DNA of 64,000 nucleotides from Hyparrhenia diplandra (taxonomy: Eukaryota > Streptophyta > Magnoliopsida > Poales > Poaceae), in the NCBI GenBank assembly GCA_015847255.1, contig JADLZK010000238.1:1-64000 (forward strand), read 5' to 3'. Below the pieces are notes generated by a model. That model was given only the letters and a program-made list of their open reading frames with translations, made no database searches and was not told the origin of the DNA. The position numbers and the translations under genes were made by a program. This document shows positions 35,801 through 48,508 of the stretch, one piece after another (the first letter of the stretch is position 1; each line of letters begins with the position of its first letter).

Positions 35801-37400
35801 GCGGTTGTGGAATCAAATGCCTCGCCCTAGAGAACCTAAATTCGAACAAGTAGACCATTAGAGTGTTTTTCTAAGAATCACTTGCCATAGGCCTCAAAGT
35901 AGCACTTGTTTAGAGTGAAATCTTGGAATTCCATCGAAAATCTCTATGTCAACCAACGAACCGAAACAAGAAGGGGAACGACACGAAAGGTACATAGGAA
36001 GTTAGGGTGGATAGGTTAGATGATGGTAGGATCAATTACATTGCCTTCCCCAACCGTTAATATATGTTTCGATGTGACATTAGGGACTGCTGGCGTTCAT
36101 TTCAGCGAACTACAAACAAAGAGAAGTTTTCAATCCGGCGATAGAATCGAAGCTAGACTTTTTTGCGGTTGTGGAATCAAATGCCTCGCCCTAGAGAACC
36201 TAAATTGGAACAAGTGGACCATTAGAGAGTTTTTCTATGAATCACTTGCCATAGGCCTCAAAGTAGCACTTGTTTAGAGTAAAATCTTGGAATTCCATCA
36301 AAAAACGTGTGTCGACCTACGAAAACGAAACAAGAAGGGGAGCGACACTAAAGGTACATAGAAGTTAGGGTGGATAGGTTAGATGATGGTTGGATCAATT
36401 ACATTGCGTTCCCCAACCGTTAATATATGTTTTCGGATGTGACATTAGGGGGCCTGGCGTTGATTTCAGCGCGAACTGAAAAACAAAGAGAAGTTTCCAA
36501 TCCGCGATAGAATGGAGCTAGACTTTTCACGGTTGTGGAATCAAATGCCTCGCCCTAGAGAACCTAAATTCGAACAAGTGGAACATTAGAGAGTTTTTCT
36601 AAGAATCACTTGCCATAGGCCTCAAAGTAGCACTTGTTTTTTTTTTTTTTGAACTCAAAGTAGCAGTTGTTTAGAGTGAAATCTTAGAATTCCATCAAAA
36701 ATCTCTATGTCGACCTACGAACCTAAAACAAGAAGGGTAACGACACGAAAGGCACATAGGAAGTTAGGGTGGATAGGTTAGATGATGGTAGGATCAATTA
36801 CATTGCGTTCGCCAACCGTTAATATATGTTTCTAGATGTGACATTAGGGACTGGCGGGCGTTGATTTCGAACTACGAACAAAGAGAAGTTTCCAATCCGG
36901 CGATAGAATCGAAGCTAGACTTTTTTGCGGATGTGGAATCAAATGCCTAACCCTATAGAACTTAAATTTGAACAAGTGGACCATTAGAGAGTTTTTCTAT
37001 GAATCACTTGCCATAGGCCTCAAAGTAGCACTTGTTTAGAGTGAAATCTTGGAATTCCATCGAAAATCTCTGTGTCGACCAACGAACCAAAACAAGAAGG
37101 GGAACGGCACGAAAGGTACATAGGAAGTTAGGGTGGATAGGTTAGATGATGGTTGGATCAATTACATTGCGTTCCCCAACCGTTAATATATATTTCTGGA
37201 TGTGACATTAGGGACTGCTGGCGTTGATTTCAGCGCGAACTCAAAACAAAGAGAAGTTTCCAATCCGCGATAGAATCGAAGTTAGAATTTTTCGCGGTTG
37301 TGGAATCAAATGCCTTGCCCTAGAGAACCTAAATTTGAACAAGTGGACCATTAGAGAGTTTTTCTAAGAATCACTTGCCATAGGCCTCAAATTAGCACTT
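29854..37400 (+). repeat. Satellite array, middle, with a duplicated 2.55-kb block
   Basis: About 20 monomers of the same family continue in the same orientation and in phase with the left array. Poly(T) markers lie near 30461, 30857, 31866, 33008, 33406, 34407 and 36636. The first three recur 2541-2549 bp later, so a block of about 2.55 kb occurs twice in tandem. Rare variants shared by the two copies include gaatctagctag, aaatccctcgcc, ctccatgtcgac, gaagtccatcg and gaatggagctag. Each block holds one shortened monomer. A six-monomer stretch follows. The array ends in gcactt where element 2 begins. Confidence 0.93.
31236..31472 (+). repeat. Shortened satellite monomer (internal deletion)
   Basis: This monomer reads from its start through caagaatggg and then jumps straight to aactcaaaacaaagag. 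It skips the segment from acataggaag to gcgttgattt, roughly 130-140 bp. The sequence ggaac/gcgaac near both breakpoints could have guided the deletion. The same joint is found at about 33868-33876 in the second copy of the 2.55-kb block. The deletion therefore preceded the block duplication. Confidence 0.85.
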
Positions 37401-39161
37401 TGTTCACATTTCTTAACGCAATCACAAAAGAATGGATTAAGACCCACTCTTAGGACGGCGCCAGAAATGTATAAATGGTATGTATCTAATAAGTTAGCTT
37501 GGATGTGGAGTTAATCTCACATTCCAATAAAAGTCAGAGCGGAGAGTTAATAAAGTTAGACGGTGTTAGTTATGGTGTGTGACTCAGAACATTATCTATA
37601 GTGGAGTTAATCTCACCAAGATAGGCACAAAAGCTATATCATACATTCTAGCATTGCCTACGAAACTAGTCTGTCACCCTAGTTAACAACGCTAAGAAAT
37701 GCACGATGGTATTCTTAATATGACACTTGATTCTCTTGCAATTAATATGAATATGATATCCGCAAGCGCAATGATAGAATAACCAATGTAGCACTTCACA
37801 TAGGGAGTAAGTCCAGGTATCGTATTTATATATTACCACAAGGAAGGGGTAGGTTATGGGTAGATTAATTGAGGTCACTTGCAGTGTTGTAAAGTAGAAT
37901 AACCATATGTAATCTAACTACTCTGAACAGGGGTAAGTCACATAAAGATAATAAAGATAAATGATAAGTGCCAAGTCAAAGATCAACGTATGCCACTAGA
38001 ATCTGTCATAGAAGGGCAAATAGATGGTATAGGTAGCATAGACAGAATATTCCTATGTTACTCCTACTTATATGTCAATGCATATTAAGATTAGTGCAAA
38101 GTACACCTAGCAATCATGGCAGGAAAGCAATATATCTACACATGGTGAATATTACTAAGGAAGATTAGGAACAAAACCAACCTACCATAGTAACAAAGTT
38201 CAACTAGCCCTACATTCGGGGGGTGGACTCCAAAGGACTCAATGGGAGTGTCACATCCACGATCTACCACACGTCCCGGAATATAGGGTGATGTCGCAGG
38301 CAAACGTTGTATAAACACCACGTTTACACATTGTTGACCACCCACATAGTGGCCATCTAAGTGGGGCTTATACGACTCCATGCTTGAATATAAAGACAAT
38401 CTAGCTATACTAGATATATAATCATAATAGACATTGAAACATATAACTAAGAATATAATCATTAAATAGAATAAAGTCATGGCAATTGTATTCTAACAAA
38501 TACTTACAAATGAGATACAAGAGAGAAGCCACGTGAAGCTTCGCTCCCCGCTACTTCTTGACTATCCAGAATCCAAGACAATACTTGACTTCTTCTAGAG
38601 ACTTGCCTAGATAGCTAATGCTCTAATATGGTGGAACTAGGGCTTGGGATCTTGACTTGATGACTTGGGGTTGGAATGAATTAGAATGAATTAGGGTTTC
38701 ACCCAGGGGTCAGGGGGTCTTGTTATATAGCCCCAGAGGATGCACGGGAGCCCTTGGATCAAACCGACCTTGATGGATGGACTAGATTGCTCCTCATAGG
38801 CGGTGGTGAACCGACCTTGAATGGGAGGTCGACGGGGGGGTCCCACAGGGCGGCCGCCGCCATGCCCCTCGAGTGGGCGCCGGGCGCCCGAGGTGGGCCC
38901 TACCTTCCTTCCGGTGCTCTCTGCGGTCTCTTCTGGAATGTTCTAGTGTATGTTCCATATTGGGTTACGTCACGGATACGTCTTTATGTCGTAAGGCTTG
39001 CAAACTCTTGGGCATTTTCTGTTTAATCCCTGAAAAATATATAAATCACCAAAACTAGTGGAATCATGTTAGTCAAGCCCCTATACTATGTTGATATTCA
39101 TTTTAAGCCCTTATTTTCGTTTTAAAAACCTCTATATTTTATGCTATAAGATATACCAACA
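37401..39161 (-). repeat. 3' LTR of element 2 (minus-strand sense)
   Basis: It begins TGTTCACATTTC and ends ATACCAACA on the + strand, so on the minus strand it runs TGTTGGTAT to GTGAACA. It pairs with 44612-45091 plus 54936-56219 (about 1757 bp). The first base follows the satellite word agcactt. No matching right flank exists because the composite is truncated there. Short open frames within it are not supported. Confidence 0.85.
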
Positions 39162-39177
39162 AGCTCCCCAAGCTTAC
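39162..39177 (-). promoter_or_regulatory. Polypurine tract of element 2
   Basis: The + strand agctccccaagcttac reads as a purine-rich gtaagcttggggagct on the minus strand, directly before the LTR start TGTTGGTAT. The same arrangement is seen at 56220-56236 in the second internal copy, with one more C. This is the expected plus-strand primer position. Confidence 0.75.
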
Positions 39178-42100
39178 CTCTTGCTAGTCCCTAGCAAGAC
39201 TATGTCGGATCAGGAGTTGCTGCAACGCTTTCACACCTCGTAAGTACACATGCTTTCAAACAAAATTTCATCTCCGGATAAGAATAAACTATTTCAACCT
39301 TCAACTTACCCATATTACCTTTAATCATGGAGCTTGTAGCTTTTTTTCTTGTGATCATGGGCAATTGAAAGATAGAACAATCAAGTCAAGCACTAGGTCT
39401 CAAACTCTTTATTCAACCATCATTCTGGAGTTTTTTTACTGATTTTCGAAATAAAACTCAAAGTTCCTTCAAGATGACCCTTTCAAGTCTCTTATATGTG
39501 GTAATGGTGGATCCTTACTAAGGCAATAAGGTTATTTTGCCTTCCTCTCATAGTATGTGGTATTTTTGGACTAAAGGCAGTAGGACACTATGCCTTCTTC
39601 TCTCTCACCCTATATTTAAAGTTTATATATGGAGTTTATAGGTGGGGAGAAAACTAAATACTTACTAAGCATGTATTGTAAGTTCAAACAATGGATCCAA
39701 AGTTACAAGTCACACCGATGATGCATGTGCATGATGGAATGAAATGAATATGATGGTAGGTGTGAAATGAATGGAATGAATGTGATGAGAAAAGTCTAAT
39801 TCTATTCTAGCTCTTTGAAAAACCATCTCTCTTTTGAAACTTGAAAACACTTGAGAGAACCTTTGGGTTGCACCTTCTTTTTCTTTTTCTTTTTTTATGG
39901 AGAGGCGGGCATCTAAGTATTTTCAGCGGACACTTGTCCATTTTTTTAACTCTCCTTTATTCTCTTTTTCTCTTAGGGAGGTAGGCTCTACTCGCCCGTA
40001 GGACACTTGTCCATTTTTCATCCCCCTTTTTCTTCTCTCTTTTTTTTTATATAACTAAGACAACCCAAGTCTCTTTTTGCAATAAACTTTTGAGAGATAG
40101 ACATGAGTAAAAGAGCTTTATTTGTTGACTGGAATGAATAGAGTATTTTTTGTTGCTCTTCTCCCAGAATGGGAGTGGAACAAATTTGGTGGATGTATAA
40201 TGGATGTGTATGGTGGATGTGCACTTCCAGGATAGAAGTAGCATATATGAGTGGAGTCTAGTGGAATGGAATATAGATGTGGTGGATGGATGGAGTGTAC
40301 ATCAGCATGACAAGTTTCTAAGGGTCGACAAAGATTGACCAAACTCAATGCAAAGCAAGCAGCCTATATATATCAAAGGGTTTTCCTAATCTATGGAGCA
40401 TGTATATATGGCTATGGTAGGAGTTTTAACACTCTGTCATACAGGGACTTATCATGTGTATTTGTATAATTTTCAAAAGATAAATCTCCAGAAATCCAGT
40501 GTTACTAGGAGTAAGAGAAATAGCAGCTCAAAACTTTCACATATCATATCCGTCAATTACCTAGACTCTAGAGCAAGCATTTGCAATCCACAGATTTCAG
40601 GTTCAGAGTAAATCTCAAGTCAAAGCAGTTTTACATTTAAGCTTCGAGAGAAATTAAGCTTGAAAGCTAGGTACTTGAAAGATATTACGACGGAGCAACT
40701 ATTCATCATCTCCTTTATTATTATGTCATTTTTAGTTGAGCAAAAGCGTAAAGGTGCACACTCTCTCTTGATCATTTTATTTATACTATAACAAAGACTC
40801 TTTAAAGATTATAAAGACTCACTCGAAACAAACTAAAGCAAACTAAGCAAACCAAATATCTAGCTAATAATAATAGTAGTAGTAGAGATACTTATCGGGA
40901 TAACTGGGGGTGCTCTCCCCCCAAGCTAGATTGGAATGTCGGGTTGATGATATGGAAGTTGAGGTAGATGGTGACAGTGTAGTCGGCTCATCATGTCTCT
41001 CTTCCTTCGAAATCCTGCTAAACTCAAATAGACAACAAAGCTAGTAGAACTTGATTAAGCGTTAGGGGTTAGCCACGTTGCTTTTGTCGCCCGGGATCTT
41101 TTAGCAAAACAAAAGTATTTTTGGGTTTTCTTATTTTGTATGCAAGAAAAAGATGAAGAACTTATGAATGCATCTTTTTTTTTATTTTTATGCCACCACA
41201 GTAAATATCTCTCGAGGGTGTTAAGCCTCGGATTTATCTCTCATGGGGCTTTAGGTTTTAGACATGGTAAAACATTAAACATTTTTATTGTATTTTCAAA
41301 TGCAATTTGGAAAAGGGAAATATGCTATGCAATTAATGAAAGTAAACATGCAATGCTGGGAATTAAATATGGATAACTTACCGAGTTACCTTTCGGCGAG
41401 GGTTCGGCGATTTAAAGCCCTCCGAACAAGACTTCTTACCTTACTCACTTCTCAAGTGCATTAAGATCTTGGCGGTTGCGTCTCTTGAGATAGTGATTTC
41501 GAGGAGGATGGCATCACCCTTGTTCTTTGTTGGTCCCATGGTTTGAAGTGAAGCTTCGATAGTGGAAGTGGACAATATCTTGTTTAGTGTGCATACTTTG
41601 TGGGTTCAGGACATATACTTATAGAATTTTGGGGGAGTGGTAGACTTCTCCACATTTTGCTCGAAGTGTGTCCTGTTTGCAAAGACAAGGTAGAGATCAA
41701 GTGCATGGGCCCTGTTGGTGGGAAAACACCAACAGAACCATAACTTTATTCATTATTCTCTAACCTTAGGCGCATTAAACAAGACAGAGTTAATGTTTAT
41801 TTATTATTCTTTATGACAAGGGTGATAAGCTCGAAATTGGGCATCAATGGTTTAATGATTATGATTATCTTCCAAAACAGGATGCACAATGTTTTGACTT
41901 ATATGGTTGGGGACTATGAGATCAGGAGAGTGGTGTCAAGGAACAATTAAAGAAACAAAACAAGTTGAGCTAATAAAGCTGGATCAAGCAAGGTTGTTAC
42001 TCTAACATGTTTGATTCCTTATTTATGAACAGGCCATAATTAAGGTAAAGCTTAATTACTGACAACTTACCTCAAGATGTTACCTTATTATTGGAGTGTG

Positions 42101-42480
42101 ATGGCATCGTAACACCTTGTGGTGGTCCTTTTCCTTCCTTTCGAAGCTTTTCTTCTTTGGCCTTTTATGTATCTTGTTCCTCACTTGTCTCCTTTATTAC
42201 ATCGTCCCTTTCTTTCTCGTTCTTTAAATTGCGTTAGGACCTTTTTGCTCCTCTCATGATTTTATTTCTGCAGTATTAGTTGACAACACATACCCAAAGG
42301 AATATACAAGTAGTAACAAGGATAGAGTTGTCACGGGGCTAAAGGTCACTTTCTATGCTATCGAAAAAGTTTTGCTGAAGATTTTTAGCATAGATCATTT
42401 ATCTCATGTTTAAGTATTCACTTTGCTTCTCTAAAGGAATGATTTTATTCAACCTTTAGTTTAATTTCCCCTGCAACAAA
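39178..42480 (-). other. Long non-coding 3' internal region of element 2
   Basis: No coding region was recognised here. It lies where pol would be in an autonomous element. Visible items are pyrimidine-rich runs near 39870-39990, a purine/pyrimidine box near 40911-40926 (gctctccccccaag on the + strand), a short tag/gta repeat near 40871, and poly(T) near 41170. Phrases such as ggacacttgtccattttt and gaggcgggc recur in the 3' internal region of element 3 (about 46970-47070), which links the two families. Confidence 0.6.
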
Positions 42481-42679
42481 AATCATTCAAACTTGTGGAA
42501 AAGAGCAATAGTGAATGGAGAGGTTGCAAACCAGCGTGTGGAGTGACGAGGGTATGTGAGGAATTGGCCTTCCTCCCCAAGCTTGCTCCTTGCATGCTGA
42601 CCTGTTCTCCTTTGGCTGTTTATAATTTGTATAGCTATTAAAGCATACCTTTTTCTGAAGGGAACTAGAAGTGGATCTC

Positions 42680-42990
42680 TCCCGATCTGATGTAGATGAT
42701 GACGCACGTGGTGTTGAGGAATGGTTTCCCCAGCACTAGTGGTGGATCCTATTCTTCCCTCGTGTCCATGACTAAGAAGTCGGTAAGGACATAGTGCTCA
42801 TTGATTTGTATGGGTACGTCTCTAGCAATTCCATCCAGAAATCGGCATGATTTGTCCGCCATCTGCAGCTGCACATATGTCGGGTACAAAGGCATCTTGC
42901 CAAATAATAATTTATATATTACCTTTGCCATTGGGTTGATGCTGGATCCCGTATCAATAAGTGTTGTTGAAGGTCAACTGGTTGATGGAA
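42680..42990 (-). pseudogene. Second aspartic protease-like domain of element 2
   Basis: Read leftwards, the segment shows TLIDTGSSINPMAKVIY with the catalytic Asp-Thr-Gly intact (42956-42948). QLQMADKSCR, GIARDVPIQIN and LTDFLVMDTREE follow (42931-42749), then, after a frame change, NTT-VIIYIRSGEI. This is the order of a retroviral-type aspartic protease from plant Athila/Tat-type elements. It would cut the Gag polyprotein. It lies downstream of gag and of another, weaker protease-like segment (near 43400). The frame is open for only about 60-80 codons at a time. Possible explanations are a true tandem duplication or a recombination between related elements. Confidence 0.7.
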
Positions 42991-43139
42991 CATGCTAAGG
43001 TCAGGACGCCTGGATCTTCTTTGTAGGCTGAGCCTTTTTGTTCTTATTCTTGTTCCTCTTTTTTTTTTTTGATGGTTTTGATCATAGGTTCCGGTGTCAA
43101 CTCATAGAGATATGGTGTTCGTGGATGAGCAGGAGATGT

Positions 43140-44200
43140 AAGTGTCTTGTCCTTGAAGTTGAATTTCTCCTTTCTCCCCTTGATGGTGAAGCAGATTTTT
43201 TTTAAACTGATGGTGTAGATGATAGCTTTGGCCGTGCAAGAATGGTTGGCCTAATATGATTGGTGCCCTTTCATCTCTTCATTGTCCCAATAATCGTAAA
43301 GTCTGTTAGCACGTATGAGTGTCCAACCATACTTCTCATCTTCAAGTATTCCTTTGGTGTAGCTGGGTGACTTAGGCATGATGCTGATGCTTGAGCCAAA
43401 GTCACATAGCGTGGTCTCAATTGTGTGGGTCCAATTCTGACGAGGATGACGGTCTCCCAAGATCTTCTTTATCAGGTGGTAGGGAGTCATCTTTTCATCC
43501 TTTCTTTCAAACTCTTTAAAGTAGAAACCTTGGTAGCTGGGCCTCCGTTGGTTCCAACCTTGATTCTGTTGAGGATGATAGTTGTTGTTATTGTTGTAGC
43601 CCACATCCTCTTCAATCTTCGGGCAGTTGTTGACTGTGTGCCCTCTTTAAGCTGGTGCATTCCTCTTGGTTTCTTGTAGGGTTGACATTCTTCGTTCCAT
43701 CTCTGGTTGGAAGGTATCTTCTCCACAAGTTCAATAGATTTAATGATAGGAAAGCACCTCAGCAACAACATCCATGGTCTCACGAGTACTTAGTTGAACT
43801 CGTGGTAGAAGGTCTGCATGAGTAACCAGTTCTTCATCCCGTGATGTGGTTATTCAGAAATATAATCTTAGAAGTGTTCCCACACTTCTGGGACAGATTC
43901 ATCATGTTGTTGCTGGAAATTGGATAACTTTTCCGTAAGGCACTTGTATTGCCTATAGGAAAGAATTTGACTAGGAAGGCAAAAGAGAGCAGAGTGACCA
44001 TGTAGTATTCTTCTCTTTATCAGCGTAGAACCACTACTTTGCCTTTCCCAATGGTGAGAATGGAAAGAGGCCAAGTAGGATGGCGTCTCTTGGTACTCTT
44101 CTTAATGGTGTAAGTACTGTAGACCTCCACGAAAACGTTGGAGATAAGCACTCACATTTTCGTGTGCCTTTCCACAAAATTGGCTAGCTTGTAACATGTT
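43140..44200 (-). pseudogene. gag: Gag and first protease-like segment of element 2
   Basis: Several frames together give an Athila/Tat-type Gag. In minus order there is a segment with KLSNFQQQHDESVPEVWEHF (in 44074-43868), a lysine-rich piece EKIPSNQRWNEE (in 43783-43487), and an Asn/Gln-rich stretch YNNNNNYHPQQNQGW with NQRRPSYQG (43604-43525). Then comes LCDFGSSISIMPKS (about 43409-43368), which resembles a protease active-site region with Asp-Phe-Gly instead of Asp-Thr/Ser-Gly. Further left, ICFTIKGRKEKFNFKD (about 43200-43150) is a usual tail of this protease block. Gag would coat the element RNA. Repeated frame changes and stops leave no complete protein as written. The N-terminal boundary is not clear. 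Confidence 0.7.
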
Positions 44201-44587
44201 GATGAGCCCAGGATTGAGTTGAAAGTCATTATCCCCAATCTCAACTGCCAGCCTATTGACCATAGTTGGAATAGAGAACTCTCATAGTGTCTTATAGCCA
44301 TAGCCTCAAAACTGGTGTTAAGCTACGCCTTGATTAATGATCGTCCGGGACAGAAGGTGTTGGAGTTTTTTCTAAGCTTGATCTTGCCCTTTCGATACTT
44401 ACGGATCTTCAATATAATTATCCGGATGGTCACTCCAATTCATTCATTACCCTGCATAAGATAAACACAAGTAGACAAAACAAGGGTAATCCCGCTCGAG
44501 TAGTGACTAATGGTGTCCTCAATACCTTACATGATGCAAGTGATATCAATCTATCCAAATATGTGTGTTCGTTTGGCTAGCACCCTT

Positions 44588-44611
44588 CCCCGACAACGGC
44601 GCCGAAATGCT
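44588..44611 (-). promoter_or_regulatory. Primer-binding site of element 2 (tRNA-Asp type)
   Basis: On the minus strand ggcgccgttgtcgggg (44603-44588) starts 8 bases after the LTR end at 44612. It corresponds, with one difference, to the 3' end of plant tRNA-Asp(GUC), a usual primer for Athila-type elements. This fixes the element's orientation as minus. Confidence 0.8.
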
Positions 44612-45091
44612 TGTTGACATTTCTTAACGCAATCACAAAAAGAATGGATTAAGACCCACTCTTAGGACGGCGCCAGTAAATGTATAAATGGTATCTATCT
44701 AATAAGTTAGCTTGGATGTGGAGTTAATCTCACATTCCAATAAAAGTCAGAGCGGAGAGTTAATAAAGTTAGACGGTGTTAGTTATGGTGTGTGACTCTG
44801 TAACATTATCTATGGTGGAGTTAATCTCACCAAGATAGGCACAAAAGCTATACCATACATTCTAGCATTGCCTACGAAACTAGTCTGTCACCCTAGTTAA
44901 CAACGCTAAGAAATGCACGATGGTATTCTTAATATGACACTTGATTCTCTTGCAATTAATATGAATATGATATACGCAAAGCGCACGGATAGAATAACCA
45001 ATGTAGCACTTCAGGGAGTAAGTCCAAGTATCGTATTTATATATTACCACAAGGAAGGGGTAGGTTATGGGTAGATTAATTGAGGTCACTT
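44612..45091 (-). repeat. 5' LTR of element 2, first part (split by element 3)
   Basis: Starting TGTTGACATTTC, it matches 37401-37880 with few changes. It breaks at gaggtcactt, where element 3 starts, and resumes at 54936 with tcacttgcgg. Continuity of the LTR across element 3 proves that element 3 inserted later. Confidence 0.88.
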
Positions 45092-46389
45092 TGTTGGTAA
45101 AAGATAAGGCCCACGTAAATATTTATGATTTGTATAATCCCAAGCGCACGGATGGGTGAGCACTTCACCGGGAGATGGGTTTCAAATATCGTATCCACAA
45201 GGAGAAAGGTTTACGAATAGTGAAGATATAACTAAGGCCAGAGAATCTCGACAAGGAAGGAAGTTGATAAATCTTTTAAGAAGACGGCTATGGTTGTCTA
45301 ATTGATATCCTTGTAAGGCTTGTGAATATATCTTATGGGAACTTTATTCAAGGAGAAAGACACTAGTAAAGAGTGCAAACTCCTAGCAAATAGGTTCTAC
45401 CGAGGCCTATCCAACGGGATGTGGACTACAAAGAATTAACGTAGCTATAAGTCACCTACGTTAGTTACCACACTTTCGGAAGGTAGGGTGTATCTACGGG
45501 CTATCTAGTCTAAGCACCACGCTCACACTAGGGGTAGCAACTCCAATCCAAGAGCGACAAGAATCGAAGTACTCTAAAAGAGTCGCAAACCACAAGAATA
45601 ATATAAACAAGTAAACTTACTCAAATAAGAAGTCGATCCAATCGTAGTTGTCTTAGGATCAAGCTCCAAAGGAGTCTTGGTCAGGAGGAGGTACTAGCGA
45701 AGAGGAGACACCGACAGGTTCGGAGCTTCCCCTTTACTTCTCCTTCCACTCAATATCTATCTTTCGAACAAGACTAGATTTAGCTACTCTCAAAGGGAGC
45801 TATGAACTAGTCTCTCAACTTGCTAATCTTCTCTCTCAACTAGATCTAGAGCTCTTCTAATTAGAAGCTAGGGCATAGTCATTGATCAGCCGTGGTGATG
45901 GGGTAATGAACTAATGAACCATCATTGCCCTGGCAGGGGCCAGGGGGCATGCTTATATAGGCGGGGACGATGAACCGTAGCCCTTGGATGAAACCGACCT
46001 TGATGGATGGATGAGATTGATCCTCAATGGCGGTTATGAACCGACCTTGAACAGGGAGGAGGACGGGGCCCCAGGGGGCGGCGCCGCCGGGGGGGCTCAA
46101 GTGGGGCCGCTTTGTCTCTCGCAGTGGGCCCAGCCCCTAGTCCTGCTGGCTTCACGGAGTCTTCTAGGGTCTTCTTACGTGGGTTTCAAGTTGGGTTGCT
46201 TCACGGTCACGTCCTTTCATCGTATGGGGTGCAAACTTTGGGCTTTTCCTGTGAATCCCTGAAAAATATATAATTCACCAAAACTCATGGAAATTGTTAG
46301 TAAAGCCCCTAGTTCTACATAAATATTTATTTATACCCTTATTTCAGTTTTAATTGAGCTATAAAAATATACTATAAGATGTGTCAACA
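45092..46389 (-). repeat. 3' LTR of element 3
   Basis: It begins TGTTGGTAAAAG and ends GATGTGTCAACA on the + strand, and matches 53639-54935 over its length. The main differences are small G/C changes near 45690 and 46030-46120. The part near 45980-46050 and the last 150 bp resemble the LTR of element 2 (for example gaaaaatatataa, caccaaaact and aagcccct), showing common descent of the two LTR families. Confidence 0.9.
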
Positions 46390-46402
46390 AGCTCCCCCAC
46401 AC
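46390..46402 (-). promoter_or_regulatory. Polypurine tract of element 3
   Basis: The + strand agctcccccacac is purine-rich on the minus strand and abuts the LTR start TGTTGACAC. It is the expected plus-strand primer and closely resembles that of element 2. Confidence 0.8.
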
Positions 46403-48500
46403 TTAGGCTTTTACTCGTCTCGAGAAAAGGATGGATATAGCAAAGCCGTAAGTCAAGACATCTAACATAAATCAATCTCATGGTCTTATTTATATGCAGG
46501 TTTTATTGTATTTACCAAGAATTTTGAGGAGTTGGAGAACAGAATATTTGATATAGATTACCTTCTTCTCTCAATCAAGCTACTAGAGGTTTTGCAATGA
46601 TTTTTTAAAAGAAACATAGCTTACCATCCTCCTTTTTGTGGTACTCTCAATCACTTTCAAGTATATTCATATGTGGTATTTTTGGATCCTCACAAGGCAC
46701 TTGTAATCAATGCCCTTAAGAACATCCTCTTCTAACAAAGCTTTATCACGGAGTTTCAGGTATGTCAAGGATGTAGCATACTTACCTTGCATATATTTGC
46801 AATATCAAGAGAATTTGGATCCAGGAGAGACATTCTCAAGATGTGCAAGTGTGTTTAGTTTTCTAATTCTACTATGCTTTTTGTAGATTCTCTCTTTTTG
46901 AAAGAAGGATACTATGCAAGTAAGGTCATGGGCTATCTTTATTTCTTTCTTTTTTTTTTTTTTTGGAGAGGTGGGCTCTGCTTTTAAGCCCTAGACTTTT
47001 GTCTTTTATTTCCTCTCTTAAGAGATGTGGGTTCTACTCACCCTTGGACACTTGTCCATTCTTCATCTCTTAATATTATTTCTTTGTATACTCTCTTTTT
47101 TTTTCAATACTTTTGCATAGCCCATACCTTGTCTTACATTTGTATCAACACTTTTAATATGGAGAGATCAAAATTTAGAGCATAAAACAGATAAAGAAAC
47201 ATAAAGAAACGTGTTCTTGATAGCTAGTCTCTCAACTTGGATCGCAGGACTTGAAAGAGCTCAATGCAAAACAAGTAGCTTATGGCTAGTTTTTTTTTTC
47301 AGCAAGCATGGCTTTGATAGGATGATTACTATAATGAGGAGGTATAGCTATCATTTTTAATATTTTCAAAATAAATTCTCCAGTGGACAAGATATCAAGA
47401 TTCAGGGCTCTCACCAATCTTCTATCTCATGTTCTACAACAACACTAAGTATCTTGGGATATTATTTTACTTTTTAACTTTTATCAACTTAGTTAGACCA
47501 TGAAAAAAAAGAATTGTGTGAGTCCAACTTGAACTAAGCATATCAATCTTTTTATATTTATATTTATTCATTAGATATCAGGAGATCTTTTCGGTACTTT
47601 GTGAAACGGAAAACAAAAATCACATAATTAGAAAGATCGAGAGAACAAACCGACACGTGGACGAAGGGGGGCCGAGGTGGTGGTGGCGTGGCCGGGCCGC
47701 CGCCAAATAATCAGCGGCGGCGTGGGTCCCCAGGGCCCACGGCGATCTTCGCCGTCGCGTGATCTCTGCTCTGTATCTTTCCGTTTCGATATTTTCAGGG
47801 TTCGGTTCTGTTCGTTTCGACGTTCGTGCTGTTTCCCCCACACTTTTTTCCTTGTTACCTTTTATTCAAAACATGGTGGAGACAAGAAACTTTGCACGAA
47901 AATAAATGATAAATAAGGAAGATCAACTTCAGAAAAATGATAGAGTGTTCCTTTATTTATTCTAGCAAATATTACATATAAAAATTTAATCTAAGCAAAA
48001 CAAACCAATCTAGCAATCGAACTAACTAAGCAATCTAACCGAACTAGCTAAATGAAACACTCTAATTATTACTAGGGTTCCTTCCCTAGTTCATTTGGCG
48101 ATTCTCAAGAGATTCAATTCTCTTGACTAACGCAGCGATCTCGTATCTAGCGTCTTCCACGGGCGCCTATCTAGAGCACCCACGCTTTCGTCGTGGCACT
48201 CCAATTACGGTGCTCGGTCAAGGTGAAGCTTCTCCAATCCGCGACTTCTTTGCGGAGATCAGCTCGCGTGCACTTGCCGAAACGGCGCTTAGAAGCGGCG
48301 TTCAGCGACCTCCTTTGGCGGGATGAACTTCACTTGCGCCGGCGTAGCGCGCCTCCATCAATGGAGACGCGAGGATGCGTGTAGTTGGCCGGCGGATGTT
48401 GTTGAACTGTCTCGTTTGGCCTTTGTAAAGCGTCTCGTCCGGACGAGGCGGCAACAATCTGGTGCCCTCGGCACGGGAACTTCTTCATGCCATCATTGCG
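46403..48500 (-). other. Non-coding 3' internal region of element 3
   Basis: No reliable gene was found here. It holds poly(T) near 46952, the phrases gagaggtgggctct and ggacacttgtccatt shared with element 2, and AT-rich sequence to about 47600. A GC-rich block follows at 47640-47760 (ggccgggccgccgcc and similar). Open frames of about 70 codons in that block overlap on both strands and are not supported. From 47930 to 48100 the sequence is AT-rich, with aatctaagc/aatctaacc-like words. Confidence 0.5.
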
Positions 48501-48508
48501 GCGATTGT

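Noticed and set aside
38754..39026. 90-codon open frame in the LTR of element 2 (and its counterpart at 55782-56084)
   Set aside because: The frames differ in their middle between LTR copies and show no recognisable motif; this is ordinary LTR sequence.
39178..42480. Hidden RT or integrase in element 2
   Set aside because: No catalytic box, HHCC finger or RNase H motif was seen on the minus strand in this stretch. A profile search of all six frames would be decisive.
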